Shown: positions 1-12,700 of the stretch, in pieces
Layout of the letters: every line of letters starts with the position of its first letter
Position numbering within the stretch: position 1 is the first letter of the stretch
Source: Lytechinus pictus
Lineage: Eukaryota > Echinodermata > Echinoidea > Temnopleuroida > Toxopneustidae
Reading direction: 5' to 3'
DNA length: 64,000 nucleotides
Assembly (NCBI RefSeq): GCF_037042905.1
Contig: NC_087252.1
Coordinates: 3,595,501 to 3,659,500, forward strand
Position numbers and translations under genes: made by a program
The notes under the pieces: model-generated
Told to the model about the DNA's origin: nothing
What the model saw: only the letters and a program-made list of their open reading frames with translations
The model's database searches: none

Positions 1-307
1 TCGGTGGCTGGGGGGGGGGGGGCAAGAACCAAGAATTTCCCGGTCACATCATAAAGCAGGCAATGGAGTCATAAGGCAAAAATTTTGAGGGGGCGTTATT
101 ATGGAGTATCGGACAAAAATATATATTTATGCGAGCGAGCGGAGCGTTCGAGCAAAATTTTTGACATTTTAATGGCAAAAATGAGTGGGGTCCGGGGTAG
201 AGCCCCGGAACCTCTTGATATTAAAGCCATTTTAAACCTTACAGATGGCCACTAATTTTAATCAAATCGCGTGTATATTTATATAGCTTTCACACTACAC
301 ATAAATT

Positions 308-1530
308 CAGTGCTGCAGTTGTGTACCGTAATCATCTAAATATTTTGAGGGGGTCTACCATAGCAAATGTGGGAAAATTTGTAAAAAGTCGGCAGCGAGC
401 GAAACGAGCCAGAAGAAAAATGGCCTTTTGAAATAAAATTGAATTGTGTGATAGACTTTTACATCACAGCAAATATCATGTCTTATATTTTTTTTATTTC
501 ATTCATCTCATTTCGCTGCCTCCTTCATATTCTTTTATTTCCCCTTGGCTGTGGAACCAATCCCCCCCCCCCCCGTACGCCAGTGCTTCAACGCAAAGGT
601 TAATGCAGGAAGGGTCCATATAGCTTTGGATATTTAGCAAGTTTATAATAGACTTTCATACGAAATTATGCTATATACCATCCATCTTTTTTTCCCGCTC
701 GTTATCTTCAATCCTCAGCAGCCCGGTAGTAATATCTTGTCCCTTTTTTTTATTTTCCAATTTAGATTTTGCCTCATTCCATTCTACCTTCACTCGCTTT
801 TGTTTGCCTTTATCATCTTTAATTCATTTCCCTGTCTTTTAAAATTATTTTGAAATTAAATTCTAATTATGTGATAGTCGCTTTGGAAATTTAGTCGATC
901 AATCAATCAATCAATCAATGTAGTTGTGTACCGTAATCATCCAAATATTTTGAGGGGGCACACCATAGCAAATGTGGGAAAATTTGTTTTAAATAAAAGT
1001 CGCCAGCGAGCGAAGCGAGCCAGAAGAAAAATGGCATTTTGAAATAAAATTATAATTATGTGATAGATTTTTACATCATAGCAAATGTCATGTCTTATAT
1101 ATTTTTTAAAATATTTTATTCATCTCATTACGCTGCCTCCTTCATTTTCTTTTATTTCCCCTTGGCTGTGGAACCCCCCCCCCCCCCCGTACGCCAGTGC
1201 TTCAACGGAAGGATCCATATAGGGGGCCGTTATAGAACCCTTTAAAGGTTACAGGTTAAGAGCCTCCACTGCACGGGGTCTTGACTCTTGGACAGAGCCC
1301 CCGGTAGCTTTGGATATTTAGCAAGTTTATAATAGACTTTCATACGAAATTATGCTATATACCATCCATCTTTTTTCCCTCTCGTTTACTTCAATCCTCA
1401 GCAGCCCATCTTGTCCCTTTTTTTTATTTTCCAATTTAGATTTTGCCTCATTCCATTCTACCTTAATTTCCCGCTTTTGTTTGCCTTTTTGTCATCTTTA
1501 ATTCATTTCCCTGTCATACTAATCATGCTA
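308..1530. repeat. Direct duplication, two units of about 550-600 bp
   Basis: The segment from about 308 to 855 is repeated in the same orientation from about 915 to 1530. Both copies share in order the GTTGTGTACCGTAATCATC stretch, the AGCGAGCGAAGCGAGCCAG motif, a TTCCCCTTGGCTGTGGAACC run leading into poly-C and GTACGCCAGTGCTTCAACG, then the TAGCTTTGGATATTTAGCAA stretch. The second copy carries an extra segment near 1220-1300. An (ATCA)n tract at 897-918 separates the units. It looks like a tandem duplication of a dispersed repeat, with no coding content. Confidence 0.8.
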
Positions 1531-3580
1531 ATGTATGTGTATATCTGGGAAAATTGTTCTTCCTCACATGTTCTTCTTTCCTTCCTTTTTCCAAATTCTT
1601 TCCGTTTTCCCTTTTTTTTCTTAGTTTTATTTTCCCTTACCCTTTTCTATTCCCCTCCCTTTTCCCCCTTTTATCTTTTTTCCTTTCCTTTTCCTTTCCC
1701 TTTCTTTCTTTCTCCCCTTATTTTTTCCTTTTCCCGGTTTTTTTTCTTAACATTTTCACGGTGAACTCCGCCAGGGGGAAGGGGGGCAGCTTGCCCCCCC
1801 CCCCCCGCCTGTTACGCAACTGGTTGCATGCTCATTATGGGGGCTAAAATTAACAAAAGTAAAGGAATACGGGCTTTTTCAAGCATGGGGAACCACGGTC
1901 CTGACTTTTTCCCCCATCCCTTAGTGCTGCCGATGGGTAGAGTAAAAAACAACAAGGAAAGAGAGAAGACAAAATAGAAGAGAGAGAAGCGAAAGAGAGA
2001 GATAGGAAAGAAAAGGAGGGGGAAAGGGAGAGAAAGAGAAGGGAGAACGGAGGGGTCATATCATTGTATGAACAGGATATTTTATGATTATGCCCCGAGC
2101 ATTAGTGCGAAGCTCAATGCGAGATAAGAACAAAATAGAGGGGGCACACCATGGCGCACGCAGCAAAAATTTGCTTAATAATAAGTCTCCAGCGAGCGAA
2201 GCGAGCGAGAATAAAAATCACCTTCAATTTTGAGATTGATTTTGACATGGTATGCAGAAAATGACATATCTTTCCTCTTCCTTTTCTTTCTTTCCTTTTA
2301 TCATTTTTTTTTTCTCGGTTGTAGAACTTTTTTTTTTTTTTTTTTTTTTTTTTTGGGGGGGGGGCAGTGCTATGCGGTTCGGGTCCGGGGCAATGACGGT
2401 ACTAGGGTTTTTAACCTAGGAGGAGGCAAACAAACATTTTGGGGCCGGGGGGATGGCACACATTTTTAAAAAAAATCGAGCGAGAAGCGCGAGCTAATTT
2501 TATCGCGAATGCAGTCCCTACTGATTTAAAAAGGGAACTGTTAAGAATCAGCTGTTTGCATTAATTGGGTCATGAAGATGATATCTCACCAAATGAATAA
2601 TGCGAGCGCGAAGCGTGAGCTGAAAATTTTTGATATCCGGGATGATACCTGGCCGTTCTAAGCTTTTTTTTAATTATAAAATGAATGGCTATCTAATTCG
2701 CTGAAAATAAATCCTCTATGGAAATTATGAATACGCAGGATATGTATCTCGCTAAAACAAATAATGAAAACTCTAATAACATTTGATTTTTAAGCCCCAT
2801 GTGAACAGATAATCATTAATAACTGCGAGCGCGTATCGCGAGCTACATTTTGAATTTTATATAATGGCCTGAAAGATTTATGTTCGTGACCAAAATTGTT
2901 GGGACCTAAATGCTAACGGTGAATGGATGAGAATGTTTTTAAAATTTAAAGAACAAAAAACATTTTTGGAGTATTATGACAACGTTTACTATACATTTTG
3001 TTTCTTCAAATTTCGGGGGGGGGGGGCAACTCACTGGGGACTCCCCATTCGGTGGCGCCACTGGTCTGGGGCGGAGCCCCCAGAACCTCGTGATATTTTT
3101 AAACATTGCAGATGGCCATTTTTTTTTTAAATCAAATCGCGGGTACATACATCACATATTATATTAAGTTGCTAATTAATTGAATTGAAGGCTACACGTG
3201 CAAAAGAAAATGTCTCATGAGAATTATTCGAAGATTTGAGGAGCTTTATACTCATATCTTATATTTTGACAATACGTTTTCTATCGATATACGCCCCCAT
3301 CTTTTCTCCAAGAGATGACGATCTACAACAGAAGGCTGAAGATATTCATTCGACCCAACCCATTCTCATTTTTTTAATTTGTAAGTTGATTACAAAAAAG
3401 AATATGTATAATGATTAGACTGATTCTAGAAACAGAGAATGGGCAACCATTGAACATATTTTGTGCAAATAAAAGAAAAATACAGGTGTCACTCAGCTTT
3501 CGGAACTATTTTATTGGCGGAGGATTTAGGACTGAGTATAATATATGAATAAGATCTGCTCATGAGATGCTTTAACCAGT

Positions 3581-3912
3581 TGCCCCCTAAATGTGCATGC
3601 GCCGGGTCAAGCTAGTGTTTACCTGGTTGCCCGAGTCGAGTTCTACAAGTTAGGATACGTGGTTACCCTGGCTAGGCCGTCGGGATATCCCTGGTGGCCC
3701 CTTGAAAAATTATTTTTTTTTTTTTTTAAAAATGCGATAAATAGCCCTTTATTCCCTTTAATTTTGTTAAATTTAGCCCTCTAAATGTGCATGCGCCGGG
3801 TCAAGTCAGTGTTTATCTGATTGCCCGAGTCAAGTTCTACAAGTTAGGATACGTGGTTACCCTGGCTAGGCCGTCGGGATATCCCTGGGGGCCCCTTGAA
3901 AAATTACTTTAT
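3581..3912. repeat. Direct repeat of about 130 bp, two copies
   Basis: A block beginning AAATGTGCATGCGCCGGGTC at about 3588 recurs at about 3784 with only a few substitutions and runs to CCCCTTGAAAAATTA in both copies. The first copy continues into a T-run, the second into CA repeats and poly-C. The repeat is GC-richer than its surroundings. No function is suggested. Confidence 0.85.
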
Positions 3913-4341
3913 TACACACACACCGCAAAAAATGGCCGGTGCCCCCCCCCCCCTGAAAAAGCAAGGACCCCCCAGTCCCCCCCCCCCCCCCCCCGGGAAA
4001 AAAATCCTAGCTACGCCATTGTCTGCGAAGGTCCGAAAACGCTGGAAAAAGCCATGTTAAAGTGAATTTTTGTTGCACGTGGTCGTATCATGCATGCACT
4101 GCACTGCGTGCACGTGTGTTGGCTGTTGGCTGTGCGAAAGACGAAATCAGAGAGCAGGAAGTGGAAAGCGAACTACCCGATTTCGTTTTCGCTGTCTGCG
4201 TTTTTCCAAACAGAATCAGGGGGGTAGAAAGCCTGTTCTGATTTTGTTTTTAATATATAACAAACACAGGTATAGAATGAGGTATCAGAGAGGACCAAAA
4301 GTATTTCTGATTTCATTCTTCTGTTTTTGATCTCCAAAAAT

Positions 4342-4375
4342 GAAATCACAACGGGGTTTTTCTCGTTGTGATTTC
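4342..4375. repeat. Small perfect hairpin (12-bp arms)
   Basis: GAAATCACAACG at 4342-4353 is the exact reverse complement of 4364-4375, with a 10-nt loop. It sits in a run of similar GATTTCGTTTT-like words at 4170-4390, so it is probably the core of a foldback repeat. Confidence 0.6.
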
Positions 4376-4978
4376 GTTTTTGTGTTTTCAAAGACCAATC
4401 CATGAGGTTGACTTCCGTTTTTGCTCTACGAAAATCAGGAATGAAAAACGAATTATCCATTAGTACCCTGATTAATTGGACACCTAAGTGATGTTGACAA
4501 TGTACATCATTTTCAACCTCAAGGTGCTGTAATATTTGAAAAAAGTCCAGATGTGCTCACTCCTGCAAGAAACTCACCGTTATTTGGTAAAATATATTAT
4601 TGAATGTGAAAAATTGAGAACTATTCAAAAGTTGATTATGATATTCACATTAATCGTTCGGTGCTGTGAGTTTATTGGTAGCTCATTTCCCCCCCCCCCC
4701 CCAAAAAAAAAAAAAGAGTTTACATGAGTAAATAGAGAAGAACTATTCAAGAATGAGGAGCATGACTTAAATATTATCGACATTGGATATAAAACAATAG
4801 AGTCATGACAGTTATAATAGTTTCAGGGGGTAATCGGAAAGACACAGTAAAGTGCTTCTAAAATATGAGACCCTACCATGCCTACGATATCAGACACTTT
4901 TTTCTTTTCAAAACTTTCCTCGAATAATGTGGAACTTTGATTCCTCATTTGAATAATAAAGAAGATTTAACAACTCAC

Positions 4979-6502
4979 TTGAGCACAAAGTTCTTTATCA
5001 GTCAATTGTACATTCTTTGGTGGTGTATTCGTGTGGTTGTGCCGGTTGTCATGGTGATCAAATGCATTGAGATCATCTTCGTCTTCTTCAGTCTCTCTCT
5101 CGGCATCTTTATGAGCATCAATTAATAGCTGGAGAAAGTCTACCCGCTGAAAATGATTTAAATGAAAGTATCTGTATTATCACTGATCGAAAATTGTTTT
5201 CTGCTCTACACTGTAAAAATGCTTTTTAATGTTTTGTGTACGTTGATAAACTCATCCCTCTATCAAAAGATACTTAAACTATTTATCAAATTTCTATTTT
5301 TGTATTGGTTTTAGCTTTTTAAATGATTTGTTTAATGGTTTAAACAACATATTTGACACTTTAAACAATAGTCGTTAGGATGACTGGCTTAAACAACGAG
5401 CTCAATATAATAAATGACGTTTAAGTGTAATTGATTTATGTTATCATTTTTCTTCCCTCTTTTCCTTCTTCATCTCTTGTACCTTCACCAAAAGACGAGG
5501 AAAACATGAAATATAACGAACAATAAAATAAACAACATATCTTGTGGCCTGTATTCTGAAGCCAGGTTTAACTTAAACCACGATGTAATTCAACAATACT
5601 GTTTGCATTGTATATTTCTTACGTTTAATTTGTTGTTTCCATTTGCTTTCGTAATGAATAAGAATACTTCAGTTATGATTCCAAGCACTTATGAATCACT
5701 TGAGTGTCATTTGAGTTGATAAATTAAACGTCTACTAATAGAGATTTGTGCCCCAATTTGCTTTCCATACTAAAACGACAACTTTAACCCAAGGTTTAAT
5801 TTAAACCTGAGATCAGAATACGGGCCTGAGAGTCTAACCTTCGCGACGTTTCCTGAAGATATATTCTTTCTCAGTTCTACAGCCTTTAGAATCACCTTCC
5901 TGAAGAACTCTATTACATCAACAGGGAAGAATGTACAAAGGCCTGTCTTGGTCAAGATCCTACCTATCGGATGACATATATCTTGAGAAAAAAATCGGAG
6001 ATAGTAATGAGATTAATAATTGGTTCGGTTTGGTCCAGATTTACTTTTTTCTTTTTTTTCAAACGTAACAAACAAGTCAATCCCCAGCTCCTTTTTATCT
6101 TTTATCTATATTATTCTATTTCAATTTCAAGTTTTCATCCTTGTTATAAAATAAAATTTATTTCTAGAAGAAGATGTAGATATTAAATGTAGCTTTACTT
6201 GTAGCTTGAATTGCTTTCATTTAGACAAATGTAAATTAAGCTTTACATGATGTTTGTTGAAAGGACATTCTAGATATTTAAAAAGCTCATTTGTAAAAGG
6301 GGTTAGATCAATTTTTCATCAAATATGGTTTTCTTGTCCCAATGTATAGATATCTTAATCTTAGCAGCTCTGTGAAATGATACCAACCGGAAAAGTTGAA
6401 ATTCCCATTAAAATGTGAACAAAAATGGCAAAGGAAAATCACCTTTTTTCAAAAGAGGTTAGATTCAAGTCAGTTTGTTCGCAAAGGGGGCAAGACCCGC
6501 AA

Positions 6503-6578
<76 letters not shown>

Positions 6579-6661
6579 AAAGTTATACATGTACAACAGC
6601 TTTGGCAACTCTTTTATTTAAATATTGTAAAGAAATGGATGAAGAGAACAATATAATATAT

Positions 6662-6759
<98 letters not shown>

Positions 6760-9700
6760 ATACATGTATATGTATATATACCAAATTTCATGTTTACATG
6801 GTAGGGTACTCTAATGGAAGTTTATTTTCACATCAGAATATTGAAATATGGGGAATTAAAAAAATATGTATTTTTTTTTCAGAATAGTCTAAAGTGGATC
6901 TAATCCCTTTTGCAAACAGACACATCTGAATCACATTTGCAAAAGTAGTTAAATCAAGTTTTCATATTTTTTTTTCGGGCGGGGGTGGGGGGTCTATTTC
7001 AATCGCTCGATGATACTAAATAAGAGTTGAAATTCACATTAAATATGATTAAAAATAGCAAAGAAAAAATATTTTAGAAATATGAAGACAGGAAGATTTC
7101 TTTTGTACCAAATTTTGTGTTCGCATGATAGGATGGTAATGCAATGTGGGAGAATTAACAAAAGCTTGATTTTCTCGGAATGGTCTAAAATCGATCTCTC
7201 CCCTTTTGCAAACAAACTCTTCATTTATAAAACTTTGTGCATACAAACTAATTTTCAGCATTTTTTAAAAATATATATTTATATTGCATTTAAACCAAAT
7301 ATATGAAAATTTCATTTTGAACTGTCTATCAAAACTAAAAAAATATATATAAACGGTAGCGAATCATGATAAAGTCATGCTGATCAAAATTGATCATGGG
7401 GATAACATGGTGTTTTGTTATAGTTCTGTCTGTTGTACCGTTTCTGCTCATCGACTATTGATCACTTTGACATTTTGTCAGTAATAACAAAAACGAGGAT
7501 AATTATACTCACTACTAAGAAGGAAGAGCATGCCAAAATCAAATAGGAATCCTCGTTTTGCATTGGACACGAAGGGGTTATTTGGGTCTGATTGGGCATC
7601 GATGTCAAGACCAAAAGCACAGCTTCCAATTGTATCAATGGCAAACGATCCGAATAGTCTGAAAGGTAACATGGGCGGATCCAGCTTTTTATAAGGGGGG
7701 GGTTGGGGTGGTATGCGAGGGAGCGTAGCGACCGAGTCCAAGCGAGCGAGGGGGGAGGGTGTGGGAGGGGGGTGTCCCCCCTCCCACAGTAGGGAAATTT
7801 TTTAAAATCTGTGTGTGAAAATGGCGTTTTCTTGCTTTATAAATGAAATAAATACATAGAAATAGAATAAACTATAATTACAAGTTTAAAAAAAAGATAA
7901 GATTTTAAAAAAAGGTCCCCAGATTTTTTTAGGGGGGGGGTTGCAACCCCCCCAACCCCCCCTCTAGATCCGCTTCTGGGTAAGTAACAAAGAAGAACTG
8001 ACATCTTTAGTAGCCTTCTTTAAATACTCAATTAAAAAGGAGTGGATTGTACATGGCATCACTTTAATGTAAGAAAGTACGACCGGCCATACTCTTTGCA
8101 GGAGTTTAAAGAGCCAATGAAACTATAAAATTGTCAAGCATGTAAAAATATTCTATTCATGACGTTGGAGGCACAACCTTTAAGGACAATGAAGGAAAAG
8201 AAAAGTAATTAGCCAACTTTTCTTGGATCAAGATATTCCGGCACAAACGGTGTATTTTCTTCGATAAAAGGAATAAATCGAATGATTTAGATAATTGTTT
8301 AGAGATAGTAGATATAAGGAGCCATCAATTTAAATATTGTTTATCTTTCTTTGAGCAACTATTTTATTCCCCAACGAAACAGCGGTCGAAATGTGTTTTG
8401 CTCATTCATGTCATTGATTACGGTGTATTACTTAGCTTACTCTTTGCATTCGATGAATCCATTCTTCTTTTGCATCTTCCCAAAATGCTCCACAAGATGA
8501 TCTGCACTTCTATTCACTAGAGGTGCCATCTACGTCAAAATGTTAAAGGGAAGTGGGGATAAATAACATCAAGGGTCCGTTGCAGAAAGAGCTGCAATCA
8601 ATCGCAACTCTAAAATTCATGAGCAACTTGATTTTCAACCAATCAACAGCGCGCATTTGGGTCTTGCGATTGATTTTTTGACTTGCGTTTAAACGCAACA
8701 TTTTTTGCAACGGACCCCAGGTAGATAAAAATAAAGTGTACATCATCATGGCAATCCAACCGTTATCATCGTTTTCATGATCTCAAACACCACAGTTATA
8801 ACTATTATTATCATCACTATTATGATCATTAAAATGATTAGATTCATTGCAAGCACAACTGCTATTACTGTTATTATTATCTCTATCATGGATGCCTTAA
8901 TCATCGCCATGGCAATGCACATCAACATCAACATCAAAAGCAACGTTATCAGTGTTACTTGACTCACTATCAGGGTTATTAGAATAAGAAAACACACTCT
9001 TAAAACGTTTGGCAGCCTACCGTCCACAAAACAATTGGTTAAAAAGAAAATATCCAACTGTGGGTAGTTTTTAATCAATACTGTGAAGTTTTCACCCAAA
9101 GCACGCATTACTGGTTTAATGCTACCCAAAATCGGGCAAAGGTTTAACCAATTGTTGTGTAGACAGAATGTTGCCCAACATTTTTAAGAGTGCAGATATT
9201 CCACTCTACATATATTATCAATGTCAGAAGTGTTAGCAAATTATCATGAACATTCTGCATATCTGAAACGAAATGTCATAATTTGAAGACCAATATACGA
9301 ACTGCCAAATCATTCAAACATTATCCATATACACTTAAAAAACATTTAGGAATTAATCCTGACATATTAAGGTTTCCAAACAAGAAATTTACAAGATTCA
9401 TCTGAACCGAACGATGGTGATGAAATGTTCTCCATTGAGGCGTAAAAGGGTTAAAATTTAGAAAGGTACCTTAGACATGCCATAAGTGTTTATTTACCTG
9501 TTTCATTTTGGCAGCACTAAATGTTGGACTGACAACATTTCTTACTTCATGCCAGCGTTTCCCTTCTAAAGCACCAAGACCATGCAACATGTCCTCATTC
9601 ATGTTCAGAAATCTCTGATAAAAATAAGTGGTTTTCAAAAAAAGGGTGACAGGGAGGGGTAAGGGGTCATGGGGGAGGCGAGAGAGAAAGGGTGAATAAC

Positions 9701-12700
9701 GAGGGGCACAAAAATATTGAGAGGTGAAAAATTAAGTATTCTACACTCTACTGCGCCAGTAAAACCCTCCACATGTTATACCATTCAAGAACTGGGTAAA
9801 TCATAGATCACGACGTCTGTTTTCCTCATTAAAATAATAATTAAAACCTACTTATCAGCATTTATTGTACAGGTTGTATAGGAAATATTAAGTTTCTTCC
9901 CTTTTAGGCGCCAACAAATCCCTCCACATATTGCACCATTCAAGAACTGGGTAAAACCTGGATCAAGACATCTGTTTTCCTCAGTAAAATAACAATTAAA
10001 ACTTACCTACATGTATTTATTGTACAGGTTGTATTTAGTTATTATCAGTTCATAACTTCATTCATAATTTCATGGTTTAATTAATTATCGATTTGTATTT
10101 CTGTAATTCTGATTGTTTGTTGAAAATTGATTTGAAAAAGGGATAAACAAATAACTCAAATACACTTCACTACATTATTATTTAGCTTGAAGCCATCGGT
10201 GTCTGTAAACCTTTCATCCCAAGTCCCAATCATGTTGACACTTACCGGTCGATCGTGGAACTGAGAAAAGTTTTTGACAAAGATATGCCTCAACATATCC
10301 GGGTCTCCTACGACCAGGATGGGTTCCTGAAAGGTGTACATTCTGTGGGAATATACAATCATAGCATTATACAATCATGATAATTGATATAAAACACTTG
10401 ATTGACGGAGCAAAGGCGACTGGGACACACTCCTTGATTGATAGCACTTTTCTTACCAATCACGCTTATTTCTGTACAGAATTAACAGGTTAGTCATAAT
10501 AGCTAATGGCCAACCTTTCATATTTGCAACAAACCCTTATAGTCAAGTTTCTGACCCTTCTTACAACGTTTAAGATGTTCAATTGATGCTATAAAGGATC
10601 ATAAAAAACTTCAGGTTTATTTTTTTCTCTAAAGATTAAAAACAAATAACTATTAAATCGTTGTTCATCAGCATTACTTATAATACATGTCATCTTTATT
10701 ATTTTAATCCATCATCATTATGATCGTTGACCGGTGATCATCACCATCATTCTCATTCCAATTTTTTTTTTTTTTTCAGTATTAGAATCAGGGTTCTTTT
10801 TCTTCAAGATACCATATTCGTTAACCATTCAAGAGCTAACAGATATTTTAAAAGAGGTTAATGAATCTCACCCGTACACCTTTCCATGTTTCTTCTGTAA
10901 AATATCATATCCTGTTGGTAAACCCTGCAATAAAAAACAATATATTTTAATGGAATGATCAATGATTGCAATCACCTCCGTATAAAGGTGAATAAAGCTG
11001 AAAACTTCTTGAAGGAAAATTAGAAGCTAAATCAGAGAGGTAAGAATTTATATTTTGAATGAAATCCGACAAATGATATAAAAGATGGTTCTGATTTTTT
11101 TTTATCACTGTTAAGATATTGCAATTTCTAATTGGGCGTATACGAATTCAGAGGTGTTGACAACTCTCCCATTTGCTCCAAATTGTATCGACTGCAAATC
11201 GAATGCTATAAAATATTCCAGACAGAAATTACATAAAGGGCTGATACATAGGTAACACCCTAGTTCATACTGTATACACTCCATGAAAATATTAATCGAG
11301 CATATGATTTTTTTAGACCTGCACGATCTGCTTCACTCGCATACAGTGTTCAAACATGAATGAAAATTACAAATGTGATGACTTGATTAAAGACTTACTT
11401 TTTTAAATGGTTTAAAAGTACCCAGAATCGGTGATCCCGGTTCAAATACGACGCCTCGACGTTTCCAGTAGGTGTGACACCAATAATCCTTCCTGAAATA
11501 AATTTTAAAAACATGAATTACAAAATATATCAAAAAATCATGAAATTTAAAAATTTAAACTTTTAATTCCAATTCTGAATCTACAAAAAAAAAGGTTTCG
11601 TTTATTGAAGTGAAGTTCAGATTTGCTCTTTAACTTTCTATCCCAATAAATCCAAGTTGATAATCTTCACAATAAAAACGTTGTTTAAATTTTTTGTACA
11701 ACCCAGCTTAGTATATTAACATTGCAGCAGTTGTTTAACAGTTTAAACAATCTTGCTTGATTTTTTAGGACTAAAGTATTAAAAAGAAAATTTGATATTT
11801 AAGATCTTAAAACACTTGTTTTATTGTAAAAGAACTACTGTAATGTTAATACAGTAGACCTAAACAACTTTGTTGTATAACAATTGTAAAAAAGCGTTTT
11901 GCTTTGTTAATTATGATTATATATATATATATATACACTCCACCCCAACATTACCCCAATTCTCCTTACTCAGTTTAAAGAATAGCTATTACCTGTTCAC
12001 TGTAGTCATTTATCCCCCTTACATTGTGTCTTTTGTTTGTTTGCTTGACTGCACTAGAGTTATTGTTCTCTTTAACTGTACTTTAGTTCAACATTAAATT
12101 TGATTTAGTTGCTGATGAACCCTCAGGGGGAAACAGTCTGTACAACTAAAATCTAAGCAACTCGCTCCACCCTATTACTATACTACATGAAGTTCCTATA
12201 TGTACATGTAGTTGAGCACTTTTCAGTAACTGCAGTTTCGTATAGTCAGTATATATATATATATTGTAAAGAAATGGATGAAGAGAACAATGGTAGGCGT
12301 AGCTTAAATCAAGGTTCCCCAGAGCCCCGGGCGGAAATCTGTCCCGAAAGGTAGGGGGGACAACAGGGGCTGATCCAGCCTTCGCCAATAGGGGGGGGGG
12401 GCGAAAACATTTTCAGTCATATTTTAATCCCCGATCGGCAGCTCGAAGGTAATTTTTGTCTGTTTCATTGAAGGAGTAGTCCTCATGGTCACTTTTTAGC
12501 TTTATCCTTATAAATCAACATAAATATATGATATCATTGTCCTTATTCATATAATGCGAGCGCGAAGCGCGAGCAATTTTTTTGGGGAAAATTTATGTAT
12601 TTTTTTCCTAAAATTTGAACATTCTGGGCAATGTTTGTTATCCTGAAAAAGATGTATATACAACTAAATATTTACTACGACCGCGAAGTGCGAGCAGAGG

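Larger units (their letters stand above)
1..4978. repeat. Repeat-rich left flank, no gene recognised
   Basis: No exon, RNA gene or long conserved reading frame is recognisable here. The stretch holds poly-C and poly-G runs (11-22, 562-574, 1176-1189, 3972-3994), a T27-G10 junction at 2328-2364, and a pyrimidine-rich block (about 1560-1755) facing a purine-rich block (about 1935-2055). Variants of the GCGAGC...GCGAGC motif lie near 2480, 2601 and 2825. A segment at 183-290 recurs diverged at 3065-3160. The reading frames present are low-complexity Phe/Ser/Pro strings. If gene A continues in this direction, its last four exons lie beyond the left edge or have been lost. Confidence 0.75.

Noticed and set aside
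1411-1847. Phe/Pro/Ser-rich plus-strand reading frames of 97-117 aa
   Set aside because: They arise from a pyrimidine-rich tract and overlap each other in different frames; this is composition and not coding.
8746-9129. 127-aa Ile/Met/Val-rich minus-strand reading frame resembling a membrane protein
   Set aside because: It reads through an ATT/ATC microsatellite and part of a foldback MITE in intron 5 of gene A; hydrophobicity comes from the repeat.
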